Assembly (NCBI RefSeq): GCF_002979865.1
Contig: NZ_PCPZ01000009.1
Coordinates: 1-64,000 of the forward strand
Length of the DNA stretch: 64,000 nt
DNA from: Arthrobacter sp. MYb214
GTDB lineage: Bacteria > Actinomycetota > Actinomycetes > Actinomycetales > Micrococcaceae
Reading direction: 5' to 3'
The first letter of the stretch is position 1; the number at the start of each line of letters is the position of its first letter. Below the pieces are notes generated by a model. It ran no database searches. It saw only the letters and a program-made list of their open reading frames with translations, and was not told where the DNA came from. The position numbers were made by a program, and so were the translations under genes. This document shows positions 42,039 to 50,581 of this stretch, piece after piece.

Positions 42039-43664
42039 ATGGCCAACATTCTTGAAGCCCACGCCCCGGCTTCTCGCCACCGCATACCCAAACCCAGCGA
42101 TCTGGACAAGCTGCGCCACAAGGCGCGCGTTGTTACCGATCAGCTCAGCGCCAACGTCGCCGTCGACGCGGCCTACAACGAGTCCGAACCCGAGAATCTC
42201 CCGGCCAAGGTCCTGCGCATGGACCGCAAGCTGAAGAACATGAGCGAAGTTCGCCATTTCTTCCGCACCAATACCACTCCGATCTTCTTCCTCGGCGCCA
42301 CCCCGGTCAATCTGCTGGGCCTTGACCGATGGGTCCGCAAATTCAGCTACATCACCTACTACGACGGCTGGGACGGCCACCACCCGCGGGTCTTCACCCC
42401 CGCCGAGAAGCCCTATGTCGATTTCCAGAGCGCCGAAGAGATCAACAACTGGCTGCTGGAGAACTCCGAGGTCCGCGAATACATCGATTCCCAGTGCACC
42501 CCGGGCGGTCCCCGGCCGAAGATCGCGATGGTCTTCTTCGACGAGGAAACCGAATCAATCTGCGAGGAACTGGGCTACGACCTGATCCTGCCCTCGGCCG
42601 CCTTGCGCACCGAACTGGACTCGAAGATCGTTACCACCGAGCTGGGCAATGCCGCCGGCGCACCATCGGTGCCCAACGTGCTGGGCACCGCCAATAACTA
42701 CGACGAGCTCATGGAACTGGCCGAGGAAGCCGGCCTGGGCAAGGACCTGGTGGTCCAGACCCCCTACGGGGATTCGGGCAAGACGACCTTCTTCATCGAC
42801 TCGAAGGCGCAGTTCAAGGCGCATGCCAAGAACATCATCGGCGAACAGCTCAAGATCATGAAGCGCATCAACAACCAGCCGGTAGCCGTTGAGGCAGTGC
42901 TGACCGAATGCGGCACGGTGGTGGGGCCGATCCTGACCGAACTGGCCGGCTACAAGGAACTGACTCCGTACAAGGGCGGCTGGTGCGGCAATGAGATGCA
43001 CCCGGATGTGGTCACCGACTCGCAGCGCTCGCGCGCCATCGATCTGGTCCGCAAGGTGGGCAACGGTCTGAAGGACACCGGCTACCGCGGCTTCTTCGAG
43101 GTGGACGTGCTGGTGGACACCGACACCGACGAGGTGTACCTGGGCGAACTGAACCCGCGCATCTCCGGGGCCAGCGCCATCACCAACGTCACCGCCGGAG
43201 CCTATGCCGACGTGCCGCTGTTCCTCTTCCACCTGCTTGAATTCCTTGATGTGGAATTCGAGCTGGACGTTGACGAGATCAATGCTCGCTGGGAAGAGAT
43301 GAGCGGGGCTGATGTCTGGAGCCACATGATCATCAAGGAAACCGATGACATCCTGCAGTACATCACCCATGCCCCACGCACCGGAAACTATTACCTCGAC
43401 TCGCGCGGCAAGCTGCAATTTTCCCGTTCCGCATTGGACTGGCACCAGCTACAGACCCACAAGGAAGCATTCTTCCTGCGCATCTACGGCGTAGAGGATT
43501 ACCGATGGAAGGGAGCCGATCTTGGGGTCCTGGTCACCAAGGCCAAGCTGCAGTACGAAGGCAAGAAGAAAACCAAGCTCAGCATCGATGCCAAGCACTT
43601 CATCTCCTGCATCCGATCCCAATACAAGGGAATTGACGTTCCGCCATCAGAGCATGGCAACTGA
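42039..43664 (+). CDS. ATP-grasp domain protein (carboxylate-amine ligase or biotin carboxylase-like)
   Basis: The 541-residue protein has an ATP-grasp fold over about residues 185-400: a lysine-bearing loop (SKIVTTELGNAAGAPS), the nucleotide grip VVQTPYGDSGKTTFF, a metal-binding segment FFEVDVLVDTD and the LGELNPRISGAS motif that supplies Mg2+ ligands. The enzyme should activate a carboxylate as acyl-phosphate and join it to a nucleophile. The N-terminal 140 residues and the C-terminal 120 are not familiar. An in-frame ATG at 41970 would place the leader hairpin inside the gene; 42039 has the better ribosome site (AAAGGA, 12 nt). It overlaps the hydrolase gene by 11 nt. Confidence 0.82.
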   Translation: MANILEAHAPASRHRIPKPSDLDKLRHKARVVTDQLSANVAVDAAYNESEPENLPAKVLRMDRKLKNMSEVRHFFRTNTTPIFFLGATPVNLLGLDRWVRKFSYITYYDGWDGHHPRVFTPAEKPYVDFQSAEEINNWLLENSEVREYIDSQCTPGGPRPKIAMVFFDEETESICEELGYDLILPSAALRTELDSKIVTTELGNAAGAPSVPNVLGTANNYDELMELAEEAGLGKDLVVQTPYGDSGKTTFFIDSKAQFKAHAKNIIGEQLKIMKRINNQPVAVEAVLTECGTVVGPILTELAGYKELTPYKGGWCGNEMHPDVVTDSQRSRAIDLVRKVGNGLKDTGYRGFFEVDVLVDTDTDEVYLGELNPRISGASAITNVTAGAYADVPLFLFHLLEFLDVEFELDVDEINARWEEMSGADVWSHMIIKETDDILQYITHAPRTGNYYLDSRGKLQFSRSALDWHQLQTHKEAFFLRIYGVEDYRWKGADLGVLVTKAKLQYEGKKKTKLSIDAKHFISCIRSQYKGIDVPPSEHGN

Positions 43665-44895
43665 AGCGACTGATGCCACCGGGCACATGGCGGCCAACTT
43701 GGCAGGTCCTCCCAGCAAGGCGCTGAACATCGCCACCTGGCAGTACCCGCAGAACATCAAGCGCTCATTCCAGAACATCGCCAGGATCCATCCCACCGTG
43801 AAGGTCTCGCGCGGCGATGGCCCGATCGTCAGGCTGCACCTGGCCGAGGAGAAGCTGGGCAAACTGGAAGTGGCCAAGGCGAGCATTACCGACCCGGCGC
43901 TGACCGTGCGCGGGGTAATGCACGCGACCAATACCGACGCCGTGCTGGTCATGCACAATGGACGGATCCTCTGGGAGAAGTACTACAACACCATGACCTC
44001 GCTGACCGATCATCTGCTGATGTCGGTCAGCAAGACCCTGGTGGGTTCCCTGGCCGGGGCGCTGGTGGACGCCGGAATGCTTGATACCCAGCAGGCGGTA
44101 GCCACCTACGTGCCGGCGTTGGAACGCAGCGGCTATGCCGGCGCCCGGGTGCGCGACCTGCTGGATATGCGCTCCGGGATCAAATTCTCCGAAGAGTATC
44201 TGGATCCCAATGCCGAGGTGCGCCAGCTGGAGGAAGCCATCGGCTGGGCCCCGTCGCGTGGCGGCATCGGGCCTATCGGGATGTACGAGTTCTTGCTGAC
44301 CCTGCAGGCCAAGGGACCGCACGGCGGGGTCTTCGAATACCGTTCCTGCGAGACCGACGCCCTGGGCTGGGTGCTGGAAGCCGCCGGCGGCGCCCCGCTG
44401 CAGGAACTGCTTTCGGACTATGTCTGGTCCAAGCTCGGTGCCCAGCAGGATCTGGTGATGGGCGTTGACCAATTCGGCACCGGAATGTTCGACGGCGGAT
44501 TCAACGCCTGCCTGCGCGATTTGGCGCGTTTCGGCCATCTCTATGTCAATGGCGGGCGTGCGCTGACCGGCAAGCAGGTTCTCTCCGAGGCATGGATCGC
44601 CGACACCTTCGCCACCGATCCCGCACTGGTCCAGGCGTTCGCCCAGTCCCCGGGCGACAACATGATGCCCGGCGGGCACTACCGGAACCAGATCTGGTTC
44701 CCGAACCCTGCCACCGGGGCCGCGGTGGCCCTGGGCATCCATGGCCAGATGATCTATATGGATCCGGCGACCAAGCTGGTCGCGGTCAAGCTTTCCAGCT
44801 GGCCGCTGCCGCAGGATGCTTCCAAGCTGTTCCCGACCATTCGTGCGTTCGAGGCGATCTCGGCGCATCTGGCCGGACGGAAAATACAGCCTTAG
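43654..44895 (+). CDS. Serine hydrolase of the beta-lactamase/NylB family
   Basis: The 413-residue protein has a class C beta-lactamase fold. The SxxK nucleophile motif is Ser124-Val-Ser-Lys127 (LLMSVSKTLVG), the second motif is Tyr229-Arg-Ser231 (FEYRSCETDALGW), and GIHGQMIYMDP corresponds to the third. It resembles 6-aminohexanoate-dimer hydrolase (NylB) and esterases more than true beta-lactamases. No signal peptide is seen, so it acts in the cytoplasm, on an amide or ester. Its ATG lies inside the end of the ATP-grasp gene, so the two are translated together, and a terminator follows. Confidence 0.87.
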   Translation: MATEATDATGHMAANLAGPPSKALNIATWQYPQNIKRSFQNIARIHPTVKVSRGDGPIVRLHLAEEKLGKLEVAKASITDPALTVRGVMHATNTDAVLVMHNGRILWEKYYNTMTSLTDHLLMSVSKTLVGSLAGALVDAGMLDTQQAVATYVPALERSGYAGARVRDLLDMRSGIKFSEEYLDPNAEVRQLEEAIGWAPSRGGIGPIGMYEFLLTLQAKGPHGGVFEYRSCETDALGWVLEAAGGAPLQELLSDYVWSKLGAQQDLVMGVDQFGTGMFDGGFNACLRDLARFGHLYVNGGRALTGKQVLSEAWIADTFATDPALVQAFAQSPGDNMMPGGHYRNQIWFPNPATGAAVALGIHGQMIYMDPATKLVAVKLSSWPLPQDASKLFPTIRAFEAISAHLAGRKIQP

Positions 44896-44910
44896 GGCTG
44901 CTTACGATTC

Positions 44911-44951
44911 AGGCCCTGATTTGCGCATTCGGTGCGCGAATCAGGGCCTTT
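44911..44951 (+). terminator. Terminator after the ATP-grasp/hydrolase operon
   Basis: A 16-bp stem with one G-T wobble (44911-44926 with 44934-44949) closes a 7-nt loop and is followed by TTTC. It begins 16 nt after the hydrolase stop codon. Confidence 0.88.
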
Positions 44952-45006
44952 CGGGTCGTGACGGCAACTGTTCTTGCGTGCAGCGTTCTTCGCCGCGGAA
45001 GCCGGA

Positions 45007-45031
45007 ACCCACCCGGGGATGCCGGGTGGGT
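45007..45031 (-). terminator. Hairpin downstream of the decarboxylase gene
   Basis: ACCCACCCGG (45007-45016) pairs with CCGGGTGGGT (45022-45031) across a 5-nt loop. It lies 36 nt beyond the decarboxylase stop on the minus strand; no T-tract follows, so termination efficiency is uncertain. Confidence 0.5.
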
Positions 45032-45067
45032 CCGCGAGCTGCGTTCAAGGCAAGCCGCTCAAACCGC

Positions 45068-47803
45068 TCAGGGCTGCTGCGCCGCGACCTGTTCCAGGGC
45101 TTCGCAGGTGAACACCTGGTAGCCCAGATCCTGGTGGTAACCGTGGATTTCGCGGGTGTCCAATCGGTCCATGTAATCCAGAATGCATATGGTAATGACC
45201 TGGCCGGGGACCAGCACCGGGAATCCCGGCGGGTACGGGGTGACGAATACCGCCGACACGACGCGTTCTCCGTTCACCAGCTGGGTGCGGATCTGCGCGG
45301 AGGACAGGAAATGCGTCGCCGGGTCCTGGTAGGTCAGGTAGTAGGCCGAGCGCATGTCCCCGCTTCCACCGCCTCCTGCGAATTCAGGAGCGAAGGCGCT
45401 GAAGTCCGGCAAGGGAATCTGTTCGGCCGCGGGCTTCTTGCCCAGCGCCAGCACTCTCCCATCCAGGCGGCGTTTGCGGTCCAGTTCCTCCGCGATCTTC
45501 ACCAGCACCTCGATCAGGTGCGCCACGGCCGAACGGGTGGTGCCGATATTGGTCATCAGCAGCACCGAGGTGCGGCTGGTCTTGTTGACCTGGATCGAAT
45601 GCCCATCCATCAGGTACTCGTGCTTGAACGTGTCCCCGTCCACGCCGGTGCGGCTGATGTCCAAGGTCAGGCGTGAGGGGTCGACCACGAACTCGTCTTC
45701 TGCCCAGGCTTCGTCCCAGGCTGCCAGCCCGTCGCGCACCGGGTTCTGCGTGGTGGACCGGCGGTACTTCTGCGGGATCAGGTCCGTCGAGTGCAGGATC
45801 TTGAAATACTTGCCCAGCAGCTCGTTGCGCGCCATGGCCCGCGAAATCGACTGCGCCAAATCGACCTGGCGCTGCACCAGCGCATAGCCTTCCAGCTCGG
45901 CCTGGCGCCGGCCGATATCCAGCGAGGCGAGGATCTGGTAGTTCGGCGAGGTGGAGGTGTGGGTCATGTAGGCCTCGCGGAAGGCGTTGAGGTTGCGCAC
46001 CGCGAAGTCCTGGTCGTAGATGTGGATCATCGAGCCCTGACGCAAGGAGGTCAGAGTCTTATGCGTGGACTGGGTGGAATACACTCGCAGACGGACCTGC
46101 TCCGGATCCGGAATCAACCGGGTGTCCAGCCAGGCCTGGTCATTCTCCGGGTGCTCGATGGTGCCCGGTGCTGGAAGGGCCGCACGCTGCGTGGAGTAGC
46201 GCTGGTGGTAATCCGCGGTTTCCAGCTGCTTTTCCAGCACGGCCGCCACGGTCATGGCGGTGCGCTGGCGGTACACCGGGTGGAATCCTGCGAAGGCGAA
46301 CCAGGCCTCGTCCCAGAGGAACACCAGATCCGGCTTGATGGCCAGGCATTCTTCCATCACCCGGCGCGGGTCGTAGATGATCCCGTCGAAGGTGCAGTTG
46401 GTCAAGGTCAGCATCTTGACCTTGTGCAGCAGGCCCTCGCGGCGCAGCTGCAGCAGCCGTCCCTTGATCTCCTCCAGCGGCACCGCCCCGTACATCGAAT
46501 GCTCGTTGAGCGGGTAGGCCTCCAGGTAGCTGACGTTCGCCCCGGCGAGCACCAGCGAGTAGTGGTGGGACTTGTGGCAGTTGCGGTCCACCAGCACGAT
46601 GTCCCCCGGAGCGAGAATCGACTGGTGCACGATCTTGTTGGCGGTCGACGTGCCATTGGTGACGAAGTAGGTGCGGTGGCTGCCAAAAGCCCGGGCCGCC
46701 AGCTCGTGGGCCTTCTTGATGGAACTTTGCGGGTCCAGGAGGGAATCGAGCCCGCCGGAGGTGGCCGAGGTTTCGGCCAGCAGCAGGTTCTTGCCATAGA
46801 AGTCCACCAGGTCCCTGGCCCATGGGGAGTTCTGCACCGAACCTGCACGGGAAATCGGCATGGCGTGGAAAACCCCGCCAGGCCGCTTGGCGTACTTCTG
46901 CAGCGCGTTGAAGAACGGGGTCTGGTAGCGTTCGAGCACTTCCGAGACAATCGACAGGTGCAGATCCATCCGGTCATTGCGCGAGAAGATCCGGCGGAAA
47001 CGCCCGGTGATCTCGTGGGCAATCGATTCCAGGGCGACCCCGGCGATCAGGTACACCGGGACTTCAGGGCGCAGTTCATCGAGGATGTTTTCCAGATCCA
47101 GCAGGCCCTGGATCTGCCTAGTGGATTGGAAATAGCCTTCCATCCGCCGGGCAATGAAATTCTTGAGCGTCGAGGATAGCCGGCGGCGCGTGCGCACATC
47201 AAAGCGGGCGGTGAGCACGACGGACTGGATGCCGGGATTGATCAGGATCGCGGCCAAGGCATCTTCCACGCTGGGCACCACCACGAAGTTGTAGTGGAAC
47301 GGATCGGTGCGCTGGCGCTGTTCGGCGATTTCTTCCTTGAAAAGCTCAATCTCCTCCGCCGGGCCATTATCCACCAGCAGGATTTCCACCATCGGTGCCT
47401 GCACCCTGGCGTTGCCAGGTGCACCGTTACCCAGCTGGGATGGATCCTGTTCCGCCTCGTCATGGCCTTCAAGGTCAATGTACTGGGTCAGCGTCCTGAA
47501 GGTCTGGTTCGCTTGGTAGACCAGCTTCATGGCATCTTCGTACTGCCCGCCGGACATGAGCCGGGAAACCTCGTTGAAGTATTCGATGCCGGGATTCGCC
47601 CAGTACGGTTCTATGGCTGCCAGCAGCCCCAGCAACCGGCCGGCCTCCAGTTCGTGCTCCGTGCGGCGGTCTTCCTCCTGGTATTCAGAAGAGATCTCGC
47701 TGAGCACATAGCCCAAGTGCTCCCACGCGTCCTTGCGTTTGCGCCACGCGCTTTCAGGCGTAGCCGTTCCCTGGTTCGTCCCGTAGGTCAACCTCTTGCT
47801 CAC
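45068..47803 (-). CDS. Orn/Lys/Arg decarboxylase class III-type PLP enzyme
   Basis: The protein of about 911 residues has an N-terminal wing-like region (about 130-300), the PLP-binding large domain (about 300-690) and the C-terminal Orn/Lys/Arg decarboxylase domain (about 750-900). STHKTLTSLRQGSMI contains the Schiff-base lysine, FLWDEAWFAFAGFHP the PLP-ring aspartate, and TNGTSTANKIV the phosphate site. It makes a polyamine (agmatine, cadaverine or putrescine) and CO2; which one cannot be told. GTG 47803 has AAAGGA 11 nt upstream; a GTG seven codons earlier is the alternative. Confidence 0.9.
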   Translation of the reverse strand: MSKRLTYGTNQGTATPESAWRKRKDAWEHLGYVLSEISSEYQEEDRRTEHELEAGRLLGLLAAIEPYWANPGIEYFNEVSRLMSGGQYEDAMKLVYQANQTFRTLTQYIDLEGHDEAEQDPSQLGNGAPGNARVQAPMVEILLVDNGPAEEIELFKEEIAEQRQRTDPFHYNFVVVPSVEDALAAILINPGIQSVVLTARFDVRTRRRLSSTLKNFIARRMEGYFQSTRQIQGLLDLENILDELRPEVPVYLIAGVALESIAHEITGRFRRIFSRNDRMDLHLSIVSEVLERYQTPFFNALQKYAKRPGGVFHAMPISRAGSVQNSPWARDLVDFYGKNLLLAETSATSGGLDSLLDPQSSIKKAHELAARAFGSHRTYFVTNGTSTANKIVHQSILAPGDIVLVDRNCHKSHHYSLVLAGANVSYLEAYPLNEHSMYGAVPLEEIKGRLLQLRREGLLHKVKMLTLTNCTFDGIIYDPRRVMEECLAIKPDLVFLWDEAWFAFAGFHPVYRQRTAMTVAAVLEKQLETADYHQRYSTQRAALPAPGTIEHPENDQAWLDTRLIPDPEQVRLRVYSTQSTHKTLTSLRQGSMIHIYDQDFAVRNLNAFREAYMTHTSTSPNYQILASLDIGRRQAELEGYALVQRQVDLAQSISRAMARNELLGKYFKILHSTDLIPQKYRRSTTQNPVRDGLAAWDEAWAEDEFVVDPSRLTLDISRTGVDGDTFKHEYLMDGHSIQVNKTSRTSVLLMTNIGTTRSAVAHLIEVLVKIAEELDRKRRLDGRVLALGKKPAAEQIPLPDFSAFAPEFAGGGGSGDMRSAYYLTYQDPATHFLSSAQIRTQLVNGERVVSAVFVTPYPPGFPVLVPGQVITICILDYMDRLDTREIHGYHQDLGYQVFTCEALEQVAAQQP

Positions 47804-48063
47804 GGTTGCCGGTATTCCTTTCACCCCTGCAGCGTTAACTGGTTGTTAACAGCGCGAGCGAAGCCATGCCGCCCGGTATCGTGAGACTATGCCACTTCCG
47901 AAGCGGTTCCGAACCCTTGAGGCGATATTACGCATTATTATCGCCTTTCGGCGAAGTGTTCACTTGCCGTTCACCTTCCTGGGCCCAGCGGCGAACAGCG
48001 GCCAAAGACGAGTTGGACTCCAGTTGAATTCTGGTGCTGCACGACGCGGTTTCCTGGTCTGGT
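47804..48063. promoter_or_regulatory. Upstream region of the decarboxylase gene with two inverted repeats
   Basis: GTTAAC occurs at 47834-47839 and 47845-47850. GGCGATA (47921-47927) pairs with TATCGCC (47939-47945) around an AT-rich centre, and CGCC/GGCG forms a small hairpin next to it. The AT-rich dyad looks like an operator. No convincing gene lies here; a short rightward frame at 47889-48074 has no ribosome site. Confidence 0.45.
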
Positions 48064-49005
48064 TCAGCTACTGATCAGCCGCCCACCGCGTTTGCGGGCG
48101 CTAACCACCAGAGAGGCCTTAACTTGCAGCATCGAGTTCCCCCAGGCGCTGTGGGAAATGAAGTCATAGAGCTCGGCCTGGTTGGCCACCGTCACGTCGA
48201 CCACCAACTGGCAATCCCCGGCCACGGCCGCTGCATAGCGAACTTCCGGTCGGGTGGCGAGTCGCTGGCCCAATTTTTCGACTTGGGATGGCGTCGTCGA
48301 AACCCAGAGCAATGCCTCGACCGGCAACCCCACGGCCAGGGGCTCAACCAGGGCGCGAATGGCGATCTGCCCGGTGGATAGGAGCCAATCGATCCGCCGC
48401 GCAACAGAGGTCTCGCTCATCGCCACCCGGCGGGCAATCGACTCGAAGCTGGCTCTGCCGTCATCGTGCAAAGCATCGATGATCTGCTCGTCCTTGGAGT
48501 TGAGGTTCGGCTGGATGCGCCAGCTCGTGACATCCGGGTCCTTTTGCAAGGCAAGCTCTTCTGCGGGCTTCAAGGATCCCAGGCGCCACCCGCGGATCGT
48601 CTTGAAGTACTTCAACACCGGATACACGACAATCGACGAGACCCCCGGCGTAGCAGGCAGTTCCAGGGAGAGCACTTCGGTCACATCTCCGTTGTAGTGC
48701 ATTTCCACGACGAGATCCTCCCGGCCAGTGACCTGGTAGGAAAAGCTGGTATCCGGCCGGGAAGACAAGGATTCACTGGCAATCCGCCCGGTGCCCGGGG
48801 CGCAAGTGCACGCGATCAGCAGCGAATGCTCGCGGTGGCGGATCGCTGCAACCGTAACCAGCCCATTCTCCAGCAACCACGCGCCATGGCGGGCGACCGA
48901 GCGTTCAGGCAGGTCAAGCACGGCAGCTATCTTCCGCCAGGTGGCTCGCCCGTCCACTTGGAGGGCGGCAATGATGCGGCGTTGCACCGTGCTCAGCTCG
49001 ATCAT
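48064..49005 (-). CDS. Lrp/AsnC regulator with two tandem helix-turn-helix units
   Basis: The 313-residue protein has two Lrp-like halves: HTH about 8-50 (ATWRKIAAVLDLPERSVARH) and about 175-220 (ASFESIARRVAMSETSVARRIDWL), with RAM-like segments about 65-140 and 235-305. Such doubled regulators are typical of actinobacteria and normally control adjacent catabolic genes. ATG 49005 has AGAGGA 4 nt upstream; an ATG at 49026 overlaps the stop of the carboxyltransferase gene (ATGA) but has no ribosome site. It is the last gene of the amidase/CoA-transferase/carboxyltransferase unit. Confidence 0.9.
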   Translation of the reverse strand: MIELSTVQRRIIAALQVDGRATWRKIAAVLDLPERSVARHGAWLLENGLVTVAAIRHREHSLLIACTCAPGTGRIASESLSSRPDTSFSYQVTGREDLVVEMHYNGDVTEVLSLELPATPGVSSIVVYPVLKYFKTIRGWRLGSLKPAEELALQKDPDVTSWRIQPNLNSKDEQIIDALHDDGRASFESIARRVAMSETSVARRIDWLLSTGQIAIRALVEPLAVGLPVEALLWVSTTPSQVEKLGQRLATRPEVRYAAAVAGDCQLVVDVTVANQAELYDFISHSAWGNSMLQVKASLVVSARKRGGRLISS

Positions 49006-49022
49006 CCGTTCCTCTGTTCTAG

Positions 49023-50579
49023 TCATCCAGCGGCGTCCCGCACCTCCTGGTTGGCCGTTTTCGGCCGGCCAATCGATGCATACTTCAGCGCGCGCCGGCC
49101 AGGCAGCTGCGCGGCATCTGTCGCCGCAAGCTGCGCAAGCGCCGTGGACACTGCCGCTCCGATTTCCAGCGAGAAGCGCTTCGGAGCGGTGGTCACATCA
49201 TACTCCTCGGGGACGATCACCTGTACTATCCCCGCACGTCGCAGCGAGTATGCATCGGTTTTCTGGGCATAAGCCAACGGTGCGGCGTGCTCCGTGTCCC
49301 GGTACATGATCGCGCTGGCTCCCTCCGGCGGCAACGGGGAGAGCCAGGAGTTTGCTGCGGCTATGGAGATATCAGCCGGCAGCAAGGCAAGTGCGCCGCC
49401 TCCGGTGCCCTGGCCCAGCAGCAGCGAAACGCTCGGAACGCCAATGCCCACCAAGGTGCTCAGCGAGCGGGCAATCTGCCCGGCCATGCCGCCTTCCTCG
49501 GCCTCACGGCTCAGCGCCGCTCCTTCGGTGTCGATCACGGTGAGCATCGCTATGCCCAGATTCTGTGCCAGCAGCGCCCCCCTCCGGGCTTCGCGCAGGA
49601 AGGCAGGCCCCAGCGGATCGAGGTTTTCGGAGTGGTCTATCCGCGACCGGTCCTGGCCGATGACCACCGCCGGCTGGCCCCCGATGCGCGCGAGCGCCAG
49701 GTACATCCGCGGATCGCTTTCCCCTTCGGTGCTCCCGGAAAGCTGCAACGCATCGCTGGCGGCGTACTTGATGACGTGGCGCACCGAGGGGCGTCGGGAT
49801 TTGCGCGTGGCGAGTATGGCATCCCACACCTGGGATTCGGTGAGTCTCCGGTCATCTGCCAAGGGGTAGCCGGCAATCGAGTCGATCAGATCTCCCGGGG
49901 CGATGATTGCAAGCACCCGGTTGACCAGCCCGCCCAGCTCATGGACCGGGACCACGGCGTCGATCAGCCCGTGCTTGTGGAGATTCTCGGAGACTTGCAC
50001 TCCCTGCGGGAAGGGTTTGCCGTAGATGGTCTCGTACACGCGCGGACCAAGGAATCCCAGCAGGGCACCGGGCTGTGCGATGGTGATGTGCCCGGTGGAT
50101 CCCCACGACGCCATAACCCCTCCGGTGGTGGGATGCCGCAGGTACACCAGGTATGGCAACCCGGCAGCAGAATGCGCCCTAACCGCGGCCGTGATGTGCA
50201 CCATCGACACGAACGCAGGGGTTCCCTCCTGCATCCGGGTTCCGCCCGAGGCCGGGGAAGCCAGTACCGGCAGTCCCAATGCGGCGGCTTTTTCGAATGC
50301 CGAAGCAATCCTGCGGGAGGTGCCCTGGCCAATTGATCCGGCCAGGAATCCGAATTCGGAGAGGACGACGGCCACTTTGCGGCCATTGATTGTGCCGGAT
50401 CCGGTCAGTACCGCTTCGTCGGCCCCAGAACGGCGCGCGGCTTCTTCCAGCTGGGCCCGGTAGGCGTCATCGGCAAAAGAATAATCCGCCGGCTCATCCC
50501 AGCTCTCGAAGCTGCCCACATCGAGCACCTGGTCGATCATGTGCTGTGCACTGATGTGCTCGATTTTCTCCTGCACCAT
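49023..50579 (-). CDS. Fused acyl-CoA carboxyltransferase (AccD-AccA-like)
   Basis: The 518-residue protein has a beta-subunit-like carboxyltransferase half (about 50-250: GSIGQGTSRRIASAFEKA, LPVLASPASGGTRMQEG, YLRHPTTGGVMASW) and an alpha-like half (about 270-480: DTEGAALSREAEEGGMAGQIA, LLLGQGTGGGALALLPADI, SPLPPEGASAIMYRD). Both crotonase-type acyl-CoA sites are present. The N-terminal zinc finger of AccD is missing and no biotin carboxylase or biotin carrier gene is nearby. The enzyme could use the housekeeping biotinyl protein, or act in a decarboxylase. It starts 2 nt after the CoA-transferase stop (TGAGTATG). Confidence 0.88.
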   Translation of the reverse strand: MVQEKIEHISAQHMIDQVLDVGSFESWDEPADYSFADDAYRAQLEEAARRSGADEAVLTGSGTINGRKVAVVLSEFGFLAGSIGQGTSRRIASAFEKAAALGLPVLASPASGGTRMQEGTPAFVSMVHITAAVRAHSAAGLPYLVYLRHPTTGGVMASWGSTGHITIAQPGALLGFLGPRVYETIYGKPFPQGVQVSENLHKHGLIDAVVPVHELGGLVNRVLAIIAPGDLIDSIAGYPLADDRRLTESQVWDAILATRKSRRPSVRHVIKYAASDALQLSGSTEGESDPRMYLALARIGGQPAVVIGQDRSRIDHSENLDPLGPAFLREARRGALLAQNLGIAMLTVIDTEGAALSREAEEGGMAGQIARSLSTLVGIGVPSVSLLLGQGTGGGALALLPADISIAAANSWLSPLPPEGASAIMYRDTEHAAPLAYAQKTDAYSLRRAGIVQVIVPEEYDVTTAPKRFSLEIGAAVSTALAQLAATDAAQLPGRRALKYASIGRPKTANQEVRDAAG

Positions 50580-50581
50580 AC

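Noticed and set aside
43654-44895. The serine hydrolase as an antibiotic-resistance beta-lactamase
   Set aside because: It lacks a signal peptide, its second motif is Tyr-Arg-Ser and its context is a ligase operon; NylB/esterase type fits better.
47889-48074. A 61-codon rightward frame upstream of the decarboxylase
   Set aside because: No ribosome site, no family signal, and it overlaps an AT-rich dyad that is better explained as regulatory.
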